From: Sacculina carcini
Taxonomy: Eukaryota > Arthropoda > Thecostraca > Sacculinidae
Reading direction: 5' to 3'
Assembly: GCA_916048095.2 (NCBI GenBank)
Contig: OU696584.1
Location: forward strand, 4,491,849 to 4,555,848
Length of the DNA: 64,000 bases
Shown: piece after piece, positions 1-7,769 of the stretch
How the letters are laid out: each line of letters starts with the position of its first letter
Numbering within the stretch: the first letter of the stretch is position 1
Notes under the pieces: generated by a model
Told to the model about the DNA's origin: nothing
The model's input: only the letters and a program-made list of their open reading frames with translations
The model's database searches: none
Made by a program: the position numbers and the translations under genes

Positions 1-429
1 AGCGCTTGGTCCACACGTGACATTGCACACTGATGGTGACCCAAAAGTCATGCCACGCTCTGGTGTCACATTGACTCCTCCCAGTGCAGCAATGCCGGAC
101 ATTCCCAAAATAACGTCCACACCCAACAGCGGCCGACCAACCACCAAAACCTTAAGTCGAACTGATTTGCCGTTACTAGTTTTCACTTGAGCAAACACAC
201 TACCTCTACAAATAATTATACCTCCTCCTAGCGCCAGGACAGTTACACGCTCGCCACACCACTGCCAACATCGACGTTGCCACACAAGAGTGTCGGTACA
301 CCCAGTGTCTACTAGATATCGACATGTTACCCCATCAACAGCAAGCTCAATGATCGGTAAAGCACGAGTGTTCATCAAAGCCTGGGAGCGAATGTTGGTG
401 CCTACACACCGCTCCCCATTTCGTTTCCC
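1..429 (-). CDS. pol: pol (partial): aspartic protease of LTR-A
   Basis: The frame -1 to gag is open from the heptamer at 429 to the window edge; I checked it codon by codon and saw no stop. It encodes the retroviral-type aspartic protease: the catalytic motif reads LVDTGCTDTLVW, followed about 60 residues later by VILGMSGIAALGGV, the second conserved protease strand, as in LTR-B and LTR-C. RT, RNase H and integrase would lie outside the window to the left. There is no separate start codon, so expression presumably needs -1 frameshifting from gag. Confidence 0.8.
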
Positions 430-1118
430 TGGTTCGGACATGATCTGGCAAGATGCCCACGGCGACCACAATTCCAGCAATGGAATATGCGTCTCTGATA
501 TCTCGGTTGAGCAGCACGGGGCGACGCAGCGGCTACAGGAACGCTGACTTGAGCTTCGATTGCGGAAGCTGCGGCGTAAACTGGTACAGGTGGCGAATTC
601 TTCTTGATGCGCTGATCATTGAGAACTGCTGGCGCTCGCGCTAGGAGATCGTTGATCGTCAAACACTCAGCCCTAGCACCAGCGCGAATCACGTGTCTCG
701 CCGATTCTGGTAATCCAGCGACAAACGCACATGACAAGGTGCGATCAGCAACGCCACCAAAAAGCGCAGCAAGTCTGCGAAGCTCCGCCAAAAAAACGTC
801 CACCGATTCACCATTGCCAAGCTTGCGCTTTGTGAACACTTCATATGCTGCATGCTCATCCAAGGCAAAAGCGGCGTACAGTGCCTCTCTCACAGCACTT
901 AAAGACGTCTGTTTCTCTTCCGGGAGCTGTGACCACACAGAAAAAGCTCCACCGGTAAGTCGCAGCGGCAGAATGGACAGTACTGGCGCACCCCTCAACA
1001 CACAAAGTCTCTCGGTCCTTATGAACCACTCCACCACATCACGACTACCATCAAATTCCTCCACCAGTGTCGCATCAAAGTGCCCACCTTCGCACTTAAC
1101 GGTGGTCATAGTGTCCAT
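402..1118 (-). CDS. gag: gag protein of LTR-A
   Basis: Gag-type nucleocapsid/capsid protein of about 238 residues that would package the element RNA in cytoplasmic particles. The start is taken at the ATG on 1118-1116; the open frame extends upstream but into LTR-like sequence. The first two thirds match LTR-C gag in pattern: an early EFDGSRDVVEW block (cf. EFDGQSDIVEW in LTR-C), PLRLTGGAFSVWSQLP, then GESVDVFLAELRRLA and a CAFVAGLPE block. A single CCHC zinc knuckle, CWNCGRRGHLARSC, lies near the C-terminus, where LTR-B and LTR-C have two. The stop follows shortly after the slippery heptamer at 423-429. Confidence 0.85.
   Translation of the reverse strand: MDTMTTVKCEGGHFDATLVEEFDGSRDVVEWFIRTERLCVLRGAPVLSILPLRLTGGAFSVWSQLPEEKQTSLSAVREALYAAFALDEHAAYEVFTKRKLGNGESVDVFLAELRRLAALFGGVADRTLSCAFVAGLPESARHVIRAGARAECLTINDLLARAPAVLNDQRIKKNSPPVPVYAAASAIEAQVSVPVAAASPRAAQPRYQRRIFHCWNCGRRGHLARSCPNQGNEMGSGV
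423..429 (-). promoter_or_regulatory. Putative -1 ribosomal frameshift site (GGGAAAC) of LTR-A
   Basis: On the minus strand the heptamer G-GGA-AAC fits X XXY YYZ exactly in the gag reading frame (gag codons GGA then AAC). Slippage by -1 enters the open protease frame. The same heptamer in the same phase is present in LTR-B (7715-7721) and LTR-C (48342-48348). GGGAAAC is an established slippery class. Confidence 0.8.
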
Positions 1119-1640
1119 TTGCTCTGAAAAAATGCCGAAATAGCATGTATCATGTAGCATGCTTGTATCGGAGCAGAAAAATATGAAATCAAACACGGTC
1201 TGTATTCTGCACGTTCAAGCACACGTCTCCACAACACCAAATTCTCCACAGCACGATGACACACGAACACACACACCACCGAAACAGAACAACCCTGTAT
1301 TCGCTCGTGCAACGCTGCAGCGCGAGTATCACACACACACACACACACACAGACAGACATACATGCATACATGCGCATTCATGAGCCAACGGCTGACAAC
1401 ACCGGATCAAGTTGCAAGACAGTGAACGACTGGCACACATTTCGCAGAATCATCCATTCGCAACATCAAGGCCACACACACACTCACACACCCTCGCACA
1501 CATGCACACGCGCAAGCAGGAACATGACTCAGCATCGTTGAACGCAGATGATTAGCAACACAACATGAATCAATAGACCATTCTGCAAACTGCACACAAC
1601 AGATTTCTTTGATGTAATTATTTGTTTTCAAATACTTTTG
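1119..1640 (-). repeat. Presumed 5' LTR and leader of LTR-A, with (CA/TG)n runs
   Basis: On the minus strand this stretch is rich in TG dinucleotides, with a (CA)n tract at about 1331-1351 on the plus strand. It sits immediately upstream of gag, as the LTRs of LTR-B and LTR-C do. No second copy is present to define its ends, and I found no AGCTAACCGGCC primer-binding sequence of the kind seen in LTR-B and LTR-C. Confidence 0.5.
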
Positions 1641-3231
1641 GTACATTAGATATATTTCATCAGTCGTTATTTTCCTACACGGAAAAAATGCCCGTTTTTC
1701 TTGTCAAGATTGCCACTCTGGATAATGTCATCCGCTTTTACTCGTAGTCTCATTAGGGACACTAAGTTTGTGTGTATATTTGTGTGCGTGCGTGCGTGCG
1801 TGTGCTTATGAGTGTGTGTATTGTCCGCATGTTTGTTTTCCCTAAGCGGCGTGTCTTACTTATTTGTTTTTATTTTTGCACCAAGATTTGTCTTATAGCG
1901 CGTGTGTTTTAATGTGTGCTATACAAATAAACGTTATCGTTTACGTTACGTAATCGTAATTAAGATGGAATTGTAAGCGTCATAGTAAGTAAATTTATCA
2001 TCATCATCAACGTAGTTCATTTCTGGGAGATAAATGTAATGTGTAATAAATATGAAAAATTAAGCCACCTATTGCTGTTTTTTTAACAGTTTCAGGTATT
2101 TAACAGAGGAAGACGGTTCTCAAACAGTGCTTTCTTACTCAGTTATTTACTCAATAATTGAACGCAAAGCTGTACTGTACATAGAAGTGCAGCACAGTAC
2201 CGTTCAAACAATGATATTTGGGCTTTCAGACACATTATAACAATTTTATTATGCATATTTAATGATTATTCAGTTTGATAGGGTCACTAATAGCATGAAT
2301 AACATATATGATGATAAATAAAATCATTTAATAAATTAATAGATTCATTCCAAAATATATCAATTCTATAATTTAAATTCTTTGCATGACTATTAAAAGA
2401 ACAAAAAGAACGTGTTTCTTTGGTCGAGGCTTTTTTTATAAAAACACATTTTAAAAAAAACGTCGGTTTTATTTGAGGTCGCATCTCTACGTGTGCATAA
2501 TGCGTATAAATTATTTGTTTGTTTGGAAGCTTGGCAAGAATGGGGGGAACGACTGCAACAATAAGGAGCGATAATCCACCTGGGTTGGCTCCTGTTGCTG
2601 TCGTTCGGTGGTTGAAAAAAAAAATTAAAACGTTACAGAACTGGCGCGTATGTGACCGAGGTAGTGCTGTTTTGTTACTTTTGCTAATAGTCTTTTTCTT
2701 GGTGGGCTTAATTCGATTTAGGAGAAATTCATTGAATCGGCATTTTAGTTCGTTGGGTGTGGTGGTAGATGTATGTAGTTCCTTCTATTGTGAGCAAATG
2801 GAAGTGATTGCTTTGCCGATTGGGAGCAGGCGTTGGTTATTTCCAATTTTCAAAAGTATTGTGTCGTCTCAATGACTCCACCATCAAGCTTTTGAAAATT
2901 TCCCGTGTGTTTGTACGTGCATGTGGGGCACAAACTACTTGTTGATAAAAGCATTTCAGATATTTGTTGTTTTAGTGGAAATTTTTATCCGCCTTTCCGG
3001 GTGCGGTTTTCGTTAAACTCGGGTCTGTTTATGCTGCGGTTTTTTCATTATCTTTATATATTTTAGTTGTTGATTGTTGCGCTTCGACGTAAACTATTAA
3101 TTGAATTTTATTGTCATGCTTCATTCTCTATAGGTTTCATTCAATATCGCCAGTTTGGTCAGTCTTGTAGTCTGAGAGTTGATTGATCAATTTATTATAG
3201 TGTAATACGCGCCGAAATAGTCCGGTGCGTC
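1641..3231. other. Gene-free AT-rich interval upstream of USP5
   Basis: No supportable gene. It holds short TG/TGCG runs near 1776-1815, a small (ATC)n run near 2000, and long AT-rich DNA. An ATG-started 111-codon frame at 2540-2875 has one hydrophobic stretch but no family resemblance and unremarkable codon use, so I treat it as chance. The last few hundred bases presumably hold the USP5 promoter and 5' leader, but I see no clear TATA box or initiator. Confidence 0.5.
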
Positions 3232-5988
3232 ATGACTGTCGACGCCGAGGAAAATGGCGCGCCACTGGACGCCGCAACTGCGTCGTTACTCGGGCAACAC
3301 GCCGAACACGTGCGTGTGCCGTCCACTAGCGACGCCGTGTACAAGGACCAGTGTATTTACTCGTTTGACACGCCACGCTCGCCGTCCGGCCTCTACGTGT
3401 GCATGCATCTGTTTGTGGGAGTGAGCGCCGACCGCGTCGACCGCTACGTCCAGGCCACCGGGCGGCGTGTGTTTCTACACTTGCGCAGTGTCGGCGCGCC
3501 CGCCAGTCGGGCCGACGCCGGTGTCGCTGCTGCCGCCGATGAGCCGGAGCGCAAAATCACGCGGCTGGCCATCGGCGTGGAGGGCGGCTTTCCGGCGGCG
3601 GCCACCGATGCCGAGCGCCGTGCTCACCTCGTGTATCGTCATCACGACGCCATTGTTATTCTGCCGGAGCGCGTGCGCGTCGCGCTGCCAGTACGTGCCA
3701 GCGACGAGCCTGTGGACGACCAAACTCTGCTGCAGCAGATGCTGGCCATGAACTTGCCTGCTCGTCTGGCCGAGAGTGCAGCGGCGCTGTTGACAGTGCA
3801 CTCTGCCAGCGAGCGGCGCGATCTGGCCGCCGCGGCCGGTACGTGGGACGGCGAGAGTCGCGTCGTGTCGCGTCACGCTGACTCGCTAGTGCAGCTGGAC
3901 AACGGCGTCAAGGTGCCGCCGTGCGGCTGGCAGTGTGAGCGGTGCGACAAGACCGATAATCTGTGGCTGAACCTGAGCGATGGTGCTGTGCTGTGCGGTC
4001 GTCGCTTTTTCGACGGTTCGGGCGGCAACAACCACGCACTGGAGCACTACCGCGACACGGGTCATCCGCTAGCCGTCAAACTAGGCACGATTTCAGCCGA
4101 CAGTGCGACGGCCGACGTGTTTTCCTATGCCGAGGACGACATGGTGGTCGACCCGCACATTGAGAAACATCTGCATCACTTTGGCATCAAGTTAGCCGGC
4201 ATGTACAAGACGGACAAGTCGATGGTCGAGCTGGAAGTGGAGATCAACAAGCGCGTCGGCGAGTGGGCCGTCATTCAGGAGCAGGGACAGACGTTGACGC
4301 CGCTCTACGGCGCCGGCTACACGGGCATCAAGAATCTGGGCAACTCGTGCTACATGAACTCGCTGATGCAGACGCTGTTCATCATTCCCGAGTTTGTCGA
4401 GCGCTACTACCGCTCTGCCGAGCTGATATTCGGCGAGCTGTCGCCGCTCGAGATTGTCAACGATTTCGACGCGCAAATGGCCAAGTTGGCCGACGGACTG
4501 CTGTCGGGCCGCTACTCGCACGCGCCGGCCGTCGGCAAGCGGCGAGATGCGGCCGCCGCCGATGTGCACTCGGCCGAACAAGATCGGTCGACCGATGACA
4601 ATGATGATGCTGGCGGTGACGACGAATCAAACTGCGGCGGCGACATAGAACCGCTGACACTCAAGAGCGTGATTGGCCAGGGCCACGCTGAGTTTTCGGG
4701 CAAGCGGCAACAGGATGCGCACGAGTTCTTTTTGCACGTGATCAATTTGATTGAGCGCAGCTGTCATCGGCGTCAGCACTTGCGACGCGCCAGAGACGCG
4801 TCCATCGGCGGCGGTGGTGGCGAGCTGGTGAATCCCGCCGACGTGTTCCGTCACCAGGTGGAGGAGCGGCTGCAGTGCGGCTCCAGCGGTCAGGTGCGCT
4901 ACCAGCGCCGCGTCGAGTACTGTTTGTGTCTGCCGGTGCCAGTGGGGCAGGCGACCAACGGCGACGAGGTGCGCGAGTATCAGCAGCGACGACAGCAGGC
5001 GGCGACTGCGGGCGCGGCGGCACCAGCTGAGTCTGTGGTGCGGCCGCGCGTGCCGTACCAGCGATGCGTCGAGGCGCTGGCCGCCGCGCGCACCATCGAC
5101 CATTTCTTCTCGCCGGCCGTGCGCGCCAAAACGACGGCCGAGCAGACGCTGCGACTGGCGACATTCCCTGACTGGCTGCTGGTGCAGTTGCAGAAGTTCA
5201 GCGTCGGCGACGACTGGCTGCCGACCAAGCTGGACGTCAGTGTCGACATGCCGCAGCTGCTCGATCTGACAGAGCTGCGCGCCACCGGACTGCAGCCGCA
5301 CGAGCAGCCGATGCCCGACGACGCGCCCTCGACTGCAGCCTCCGCCACTCAGTCCTGCGCCGTCCAGGACGACATCGACGAGGCGGTTGTGGTGCAGCTG
5401 TCAGAGATGGGGTTCCCGGTGGATGCGTGTCGTCGCGCCATCTGTCGCACGGGCAACAGCGGCCTGGAGGCGGCCTTGCACTGGGTGATGGAGCATATGA
5501 CCGACGCGGATTTTGCGGCTCCGTTCACGATGTCGTCGGCTGACGGCAGGTCTAGCACGACGGTCAGCGGCCGGGAAAAGACGCTGGACGAGGCGTCGGT
5601 GCAGCTGATTGTGTCGATGGGGTTCTCGCGCGGCCAGGCTGAGCGTGCGCTGCGCGAGACGTCCAACAATGTGGAGCGTGCGGCCGACTGGATCTTCAAC
5701 CACCAACACGAGTTGTCGCAGGACGAGCACTGCAGCTCCAGCTCGGCTGCGGATGCCGGATGCGGCAGTGAGACCGACGCGGCCGGTGTGTGTCGCGACG
5801 GGCAGCCGCTGTATCAGCTGGCCGCCTTCATATCGCACATGGGTACGTCGAGCGAGAGTGGCCACTATGTGTGTCACGTGCGGCGCGACGCGCGCTGGTG
5901 CATCTTCAACGATGAGAAGGTGGCTGAGAGTCGCCAGCCGCCCATTGAGCTCGGCTATTTGTACTTGTACCAGCGCTGTTCTCCGTGA
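3232..5988 (+). CDS. USP5: Ubiquitin carboxyl-terminal hydrolase 5 / isopeptidase T, intronless
   Basis: Cysteine protease that, in known family members, disassembles unanchored polyubiquitin chains in the cytosol and nucleus. The 918-residue frame shows the family order: N-terminal variant zinc-finger region; ZnF-UBP around residues 225-315 (CGWQCERCDK near the start, later HALEHYRDTGHPLAVKLGT); USP catalytic domain opening with NLGNSCYMNSLMQ, catalytic Cys 373; two UBA domains at about 716-757 and 790-826 (each with an MGF motif); and the His box SGHYVCHVRR with catalytic His 878, then FNDEKV. Length is close to animal USP5 (about 835-858 aa). The ATG at 3232 is chosen because the frame opens there and homology starts soon after. 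The coding region is strongly GC-rich against an AT-rich surround and has no introns. The lack of introns may mean a retrogene or simply the host's gene style; the intact frame argues that it is functional. Confidence 0.95.
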   Translation: MTVDAEENGAPLDAATASLLGQHAEHVRVPSTSDAVYKDQCIYSFDTPRSPSGLYVCMHLFVGVSADRVDRYVQATGRRVFLHLRSVGAPASRADAGVAAAADEPERKITRLAIGVEGGFPAAATDAERRAHLVYRHHDAIVILPERVRVALPVRASDEPVDDQTLLQQMLAMNLPARLAESAAALLTVHSASERRDLAAAAGTWDGESRVVSRHADSLVQLDNGVKVPPCGWQCERCDKTDNLWLNLSDGAVLCGRRFFDGSGGNNHALEHYRDTGHPLAVKLGTISADSATADVFSYAEDDMVVDPHIEKHLHHFGIKLAGMYKTDKSMVELEVEINKRVGEWAVIQEQGQTLTPLYGAGYTGIKNLGNSCYMNSLMQTLFIIPEFVERYYRSAELIFGELSPLEIVNDFDAQMAKLADGLLSGRYSHAPAVGKRRDAAAADVHSAEQDRSTDDNDDAGGDDESNCGGDIEPLTLKSVIGQGHAEFSGKRQQDAHEFFLHVINLIERSCHRRQHLRRARDASIGGGGGELVNPADVFRHQVEERLQCGSSGQVRYQRRVEYCLCLPVPVGQATNGDEVREYQQRRQQAATAGAAAPAESVVRPRVPYQRCVEALAAARTIDHFFSPAVRAKTTAEQTLRLATFPDWLLVQLQKFSVGDDWLPTKLDVSVDMPQLLDLTELRATGLQPHEQPMPDDAPSTAASATQSCAVQDDIDEAVVVQLSEMGFPVDACRRAICRTGNSGLEAALHWVMEHMTDADFAAPFTMSSADGRSSTTVSGREKTLDEASVQLIVSMGFSRGQAERALRETSNNVERAADWIFNHQHELSQDEHCSSSSAADAGCGSETDAAGVCRDGQPLYQLAAFISHMGTSSESGHYVCHVRRDARWCIFNDEKVAESRQPPIELGYLYLYQRCSP

Positions 5989-6096
5989 GCGGCGTGCCTA
6001 TCATTGCGAGCTGTTGTGATCGTTGTGTGTGTGTGTGTGTGTGTGGATATAGTGTAGGATTGGCGGTGGTGCACTTGAACTGCTCTTGTCGTTTGA

Positions 6097-6106
6097 AATA
6101 AATAAA
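6097..6106 (+). promoter_or_regulatory. Overlapping AATAAA polyadenylation signals after USP5
   Basis: Two overlapping AATAAA hexamers lie about 110 bp after the USP5 stop codon. A T/G-rich stretch follows, as expected of a cleavage/polyadenylation region. A short (TG)n run at about 6023-6044 lies in the presumed 3' UTR. Confidence 0.7.
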
Positions 6107-6110
6107 TGTT

Positions 6111-6565
6111 TGATTTTTGGCGCGTGAATGAGGCGCGCTGCGTTGCTGTGGAATGACAGTTTTTAGGCACATCTGGGGTGTTTATTGGGTAGTCGCAAGA
6201 CGTGCTCTTCCTCTTGTCAGAAATGTTGTCTAAGGGAGTTCTTCCTTTGATTCATCTGTAGGGTACAAACATTATTATTCATTACAGGCAAATCCCCTAG
6301 CATGGTAAGAGTGGATGCACTATTACCACCCTGCGGTGTCCCCATGTACCGGAAGCGCCCAATTGATGTGGAGAGAGAGTTTAAAAAGTTAATTCTAGAG
6401 TTCGAAAACAATAGAATAAATGATTAACAATGAACAATCCATCCGATAACACTCCATAATATCACTCCGTCAACACTCATAAATAAATATCGATAAACAA
6501 TAAATGAATATGTGATATAGTATATGAGAATAACAACAGTCAGATTAATAAAAATATGAGAAAGC
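6111..6565. other. Intergenic DNA between USP5 and LTR-B
   Basis: No gene seen. Sequence becomes AT-rich towards 6565. The last five bases (AAAGC, 6561-6565) are one copy of the target duplication of LTR-B. Confidence 0.6.
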
Positions 6566-7002
6566 TGTGGTTTTGATATATTATCTTGTCATATTTTTGT
6601 AGTTGAAGGTTTTCGTTATGTGCATGTGTGTGTGCATGTGTGCGTGTGTGCGTGTGTGCATGTGTGTGTGTGCGTGTGTGTGTGCTTGTATTTGCTGGCG
6701 TAGTGTTCCGCATCGTGTATGTACGTCTGTGTGCGGGTGTATGTTTGCACAATGCACTCGTTGCATGGTGCTGACGAGGTATCAGGTGGCAGCGATGCGT
6801 TTGTTTATCAAGTGTCGTGTTGATGGGAGACAGTGCGGTGTTGAATCTCGGCGTGAAGAGAGAAGTGTGTGCGAGTGCGGTGGAGATATCGTTGTGATAC
6901 GCATATTGTATTTTAACTGTGTAGTTTGTGTTGCTGGCTCAGTGGAGTCCGTGTTTACATTGTGCATTTGTGTTCACCATTACTTCAATATATTCAACCA
7001 CA
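6566..7002 (+). repeat. 5' LTR of LTR-B
   Basis: 437 bp, starting TGTGGTTTTG and ending CAACCACA, matching 10620-11056. About 70 bp near 6618-6690 is alternating purine/pyrimidine (TG, TGCA, TGCG units). As the promoter-bearing LTR it would start the element transcript, but no clear TATA box is visible. Confidence 0.95.
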
Positions 7003-7014
7003 AGCTAACCGGCC
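7003..7014 (+). promoter_or_regulatory. Primer-binding site candidate of LTR-B (complement of a tRNA-Ile 5' end)
   Basis: AGCTAACCGGCC starts at the first base after the 5' LTR. It is identical in LTR-C at the same place, while the bases after it differ. It lacks the usual TGG that pairs with a tRNA CCA end. Its reverse complement, GGCCGGTTAGCT, equals nucleotides 1-12 of vertebrate tRNA-Ile(AAU) as I recall it, ending exactly at the tRNA 5' terminus. No copy of this reverse complement was seen in the LTR, which argues against self-priming. Confidence 0.6.
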
Positions 7015-7025
7015 AATATCGGATC

Positions 7026-7769
7026 ATGGCAGTGTCGGGCAGTGACTACACAATGAGACCGTTCACAGGAGAAGGAGATGTGGCTGCGTGGCTCAAGAAA
7101 GCGAAACTAGTGGCGAAGCTGAAAAAGGTGACGGATCTTGCCAGCTTCATTCCTCTCTACTTAGAAGGTGATGCTCTTGCTCTGTTTCTGCAATTGAACG
7201 ACGAAGACCAGGAAAATGCTGACAGAATCCAGTACGCGCTGCAAACGGCGTTTGCAGACGATCCGTTTATTGCATTTCAAAAGCTGTGTGACAAGAAATG
7301 GGAAGGAGAATCAGTTGATGTCTTTGCCACTGACATTAGAAAGCTTGCTTGTTTGGCTAATTTTGGTGGTGAAGCATTGGAGAACATCTGTAGATTGACG
7401 TTTGTGAATGGGTTTCCCAGTCATGTCAGAGCGAACCTGCAAAGAATGCAGGATGCTTTCTCAATGGAAATGTCTGCGCTGATCAACCACGCGCGTGTGC
7501 TCACACGGAATGATGAACAAGTCGCGGCTGCGGCTGCACCACAGAGTGTATGCAAATCAAATGCAAAACCAGTCGACACTCAGCAAATTCAGCAGTTCAG
7601 AGGCAGTTGTTTCTTGTGTGATGGACCTCATATGGCTCGAATGTGTCCAAAAAGACAAGCAATTACGTGCTACAATTGCGGGAAAAAGGGACACATTTCG
7701 CGACAGTGCCGTCAGGGAAACGGTTCAGGAGTAGCTGGTGCGCCAGCAGCTACTCCAAGCAATCAGTGA
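7026..7769 (+). CDS. gag: gag protein of LTR-B
   Basis: A 247-residue gag starting at the first ATG after the primer-binding candidate; the frame is open further upstream but only through the LTR. The N-terminal part is a helical capsid-like region with blocks shared with LTR-A and LTR-C (SVDVFATDIRKLA; FVNGFPSHV). Two CCHC zinc knuckles lie near the end: CFLCDGPHMARMC and CYNCGKKGHISRQC. These bind nucleic acid in known gags. The stop lies 46 nt after the slippery heptamer. Confidence 0.9.
   Translation: MAVSGSDYTMRPFTGEGDVAAWLKKAKLVAKLKKVTDLASFIPLYLEGDALALFLQLNDEDQENADRIQYALQTAFADDPFIAFQKLCDKKWEGESVDVFATDIRKLACLANFGGEALENICRLTFVNGFPSHVRANLQRMQDAFSMEMSALINHARVLTRNDEQVAAAAAPQSVCKSNAKPVDTQQIQQFRGSCFLCDGPHMARMCPKRQAITCYNCGKKGHISRQCRQGNGSGVAGAPAATPSNQ
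7715..7721 (+). promoter_or_regulatory. Putative -1 frameshift site (GGGAAAC) of LTR-B
   Basis: The heptamer is in exact X XXY YYZ phase with gag (codons GGA 7716-7718 and AAC 7719-7721). The pol frame is -1 to gag and is open from here to 10600. The gag stop is only about 46 nt downstream, leaving room for a stimulatory structure, which I did not fold. Confidence 0.85.

Larger units (their letters stand above)
1..1640 (-). mobile_element. LTR-A: left-truncated Ty3/gypsy-class LTR retrotransposon
   Basis: This is the 5' part of an LTR retrotransposon on the minus strand: presumed 5' LTR on the right, then gag, then the start of pol, which runs off the left edge. Gag and the protease start align by eye with those of LTR-B (6566-11056) and LTR-C (47295-51662), including the gag/pol overlap design and the slippery heptamer. 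Only one LTR lies in the window, so the outer boundary and any target duplication cannot be fixed. The 1640 limit is where TG-rich LTR-like sequence gives way to ordinary AT-rich DNA. No lesion is visible in the part present. Confidence 0.85.

Noticed and set aside
1116..1180. tRNA-primer site in LTR-A comparable to LTR-B and LTR-C
   Set aside because: The leader has AGCATGCTACATG with a small inverted repeat, but the LTR end cannot be fixed and no convincing tRNA match was found.
2540..2875. 111-codon frame with one hydrophobic segment upstream of USP5
   Set aside because: No family, no conserved motif, AT-rich codons like the non-coding surround; one long hydrophobic run arises easily from T-rich DNA.
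6217..6411. 64-codon minus-strand frame after USP5
   Set aside because: Contains a TPQGG string faintly like RT, but no other RT block and no flanking support.
6603..7025. Upstream extension of LTR-B gag through the LTR
   Set aside because: The frame is open only because of TG repeats; the identical frame in the 3' LTR shows it is LTR sequence, so gag is started at 7026.
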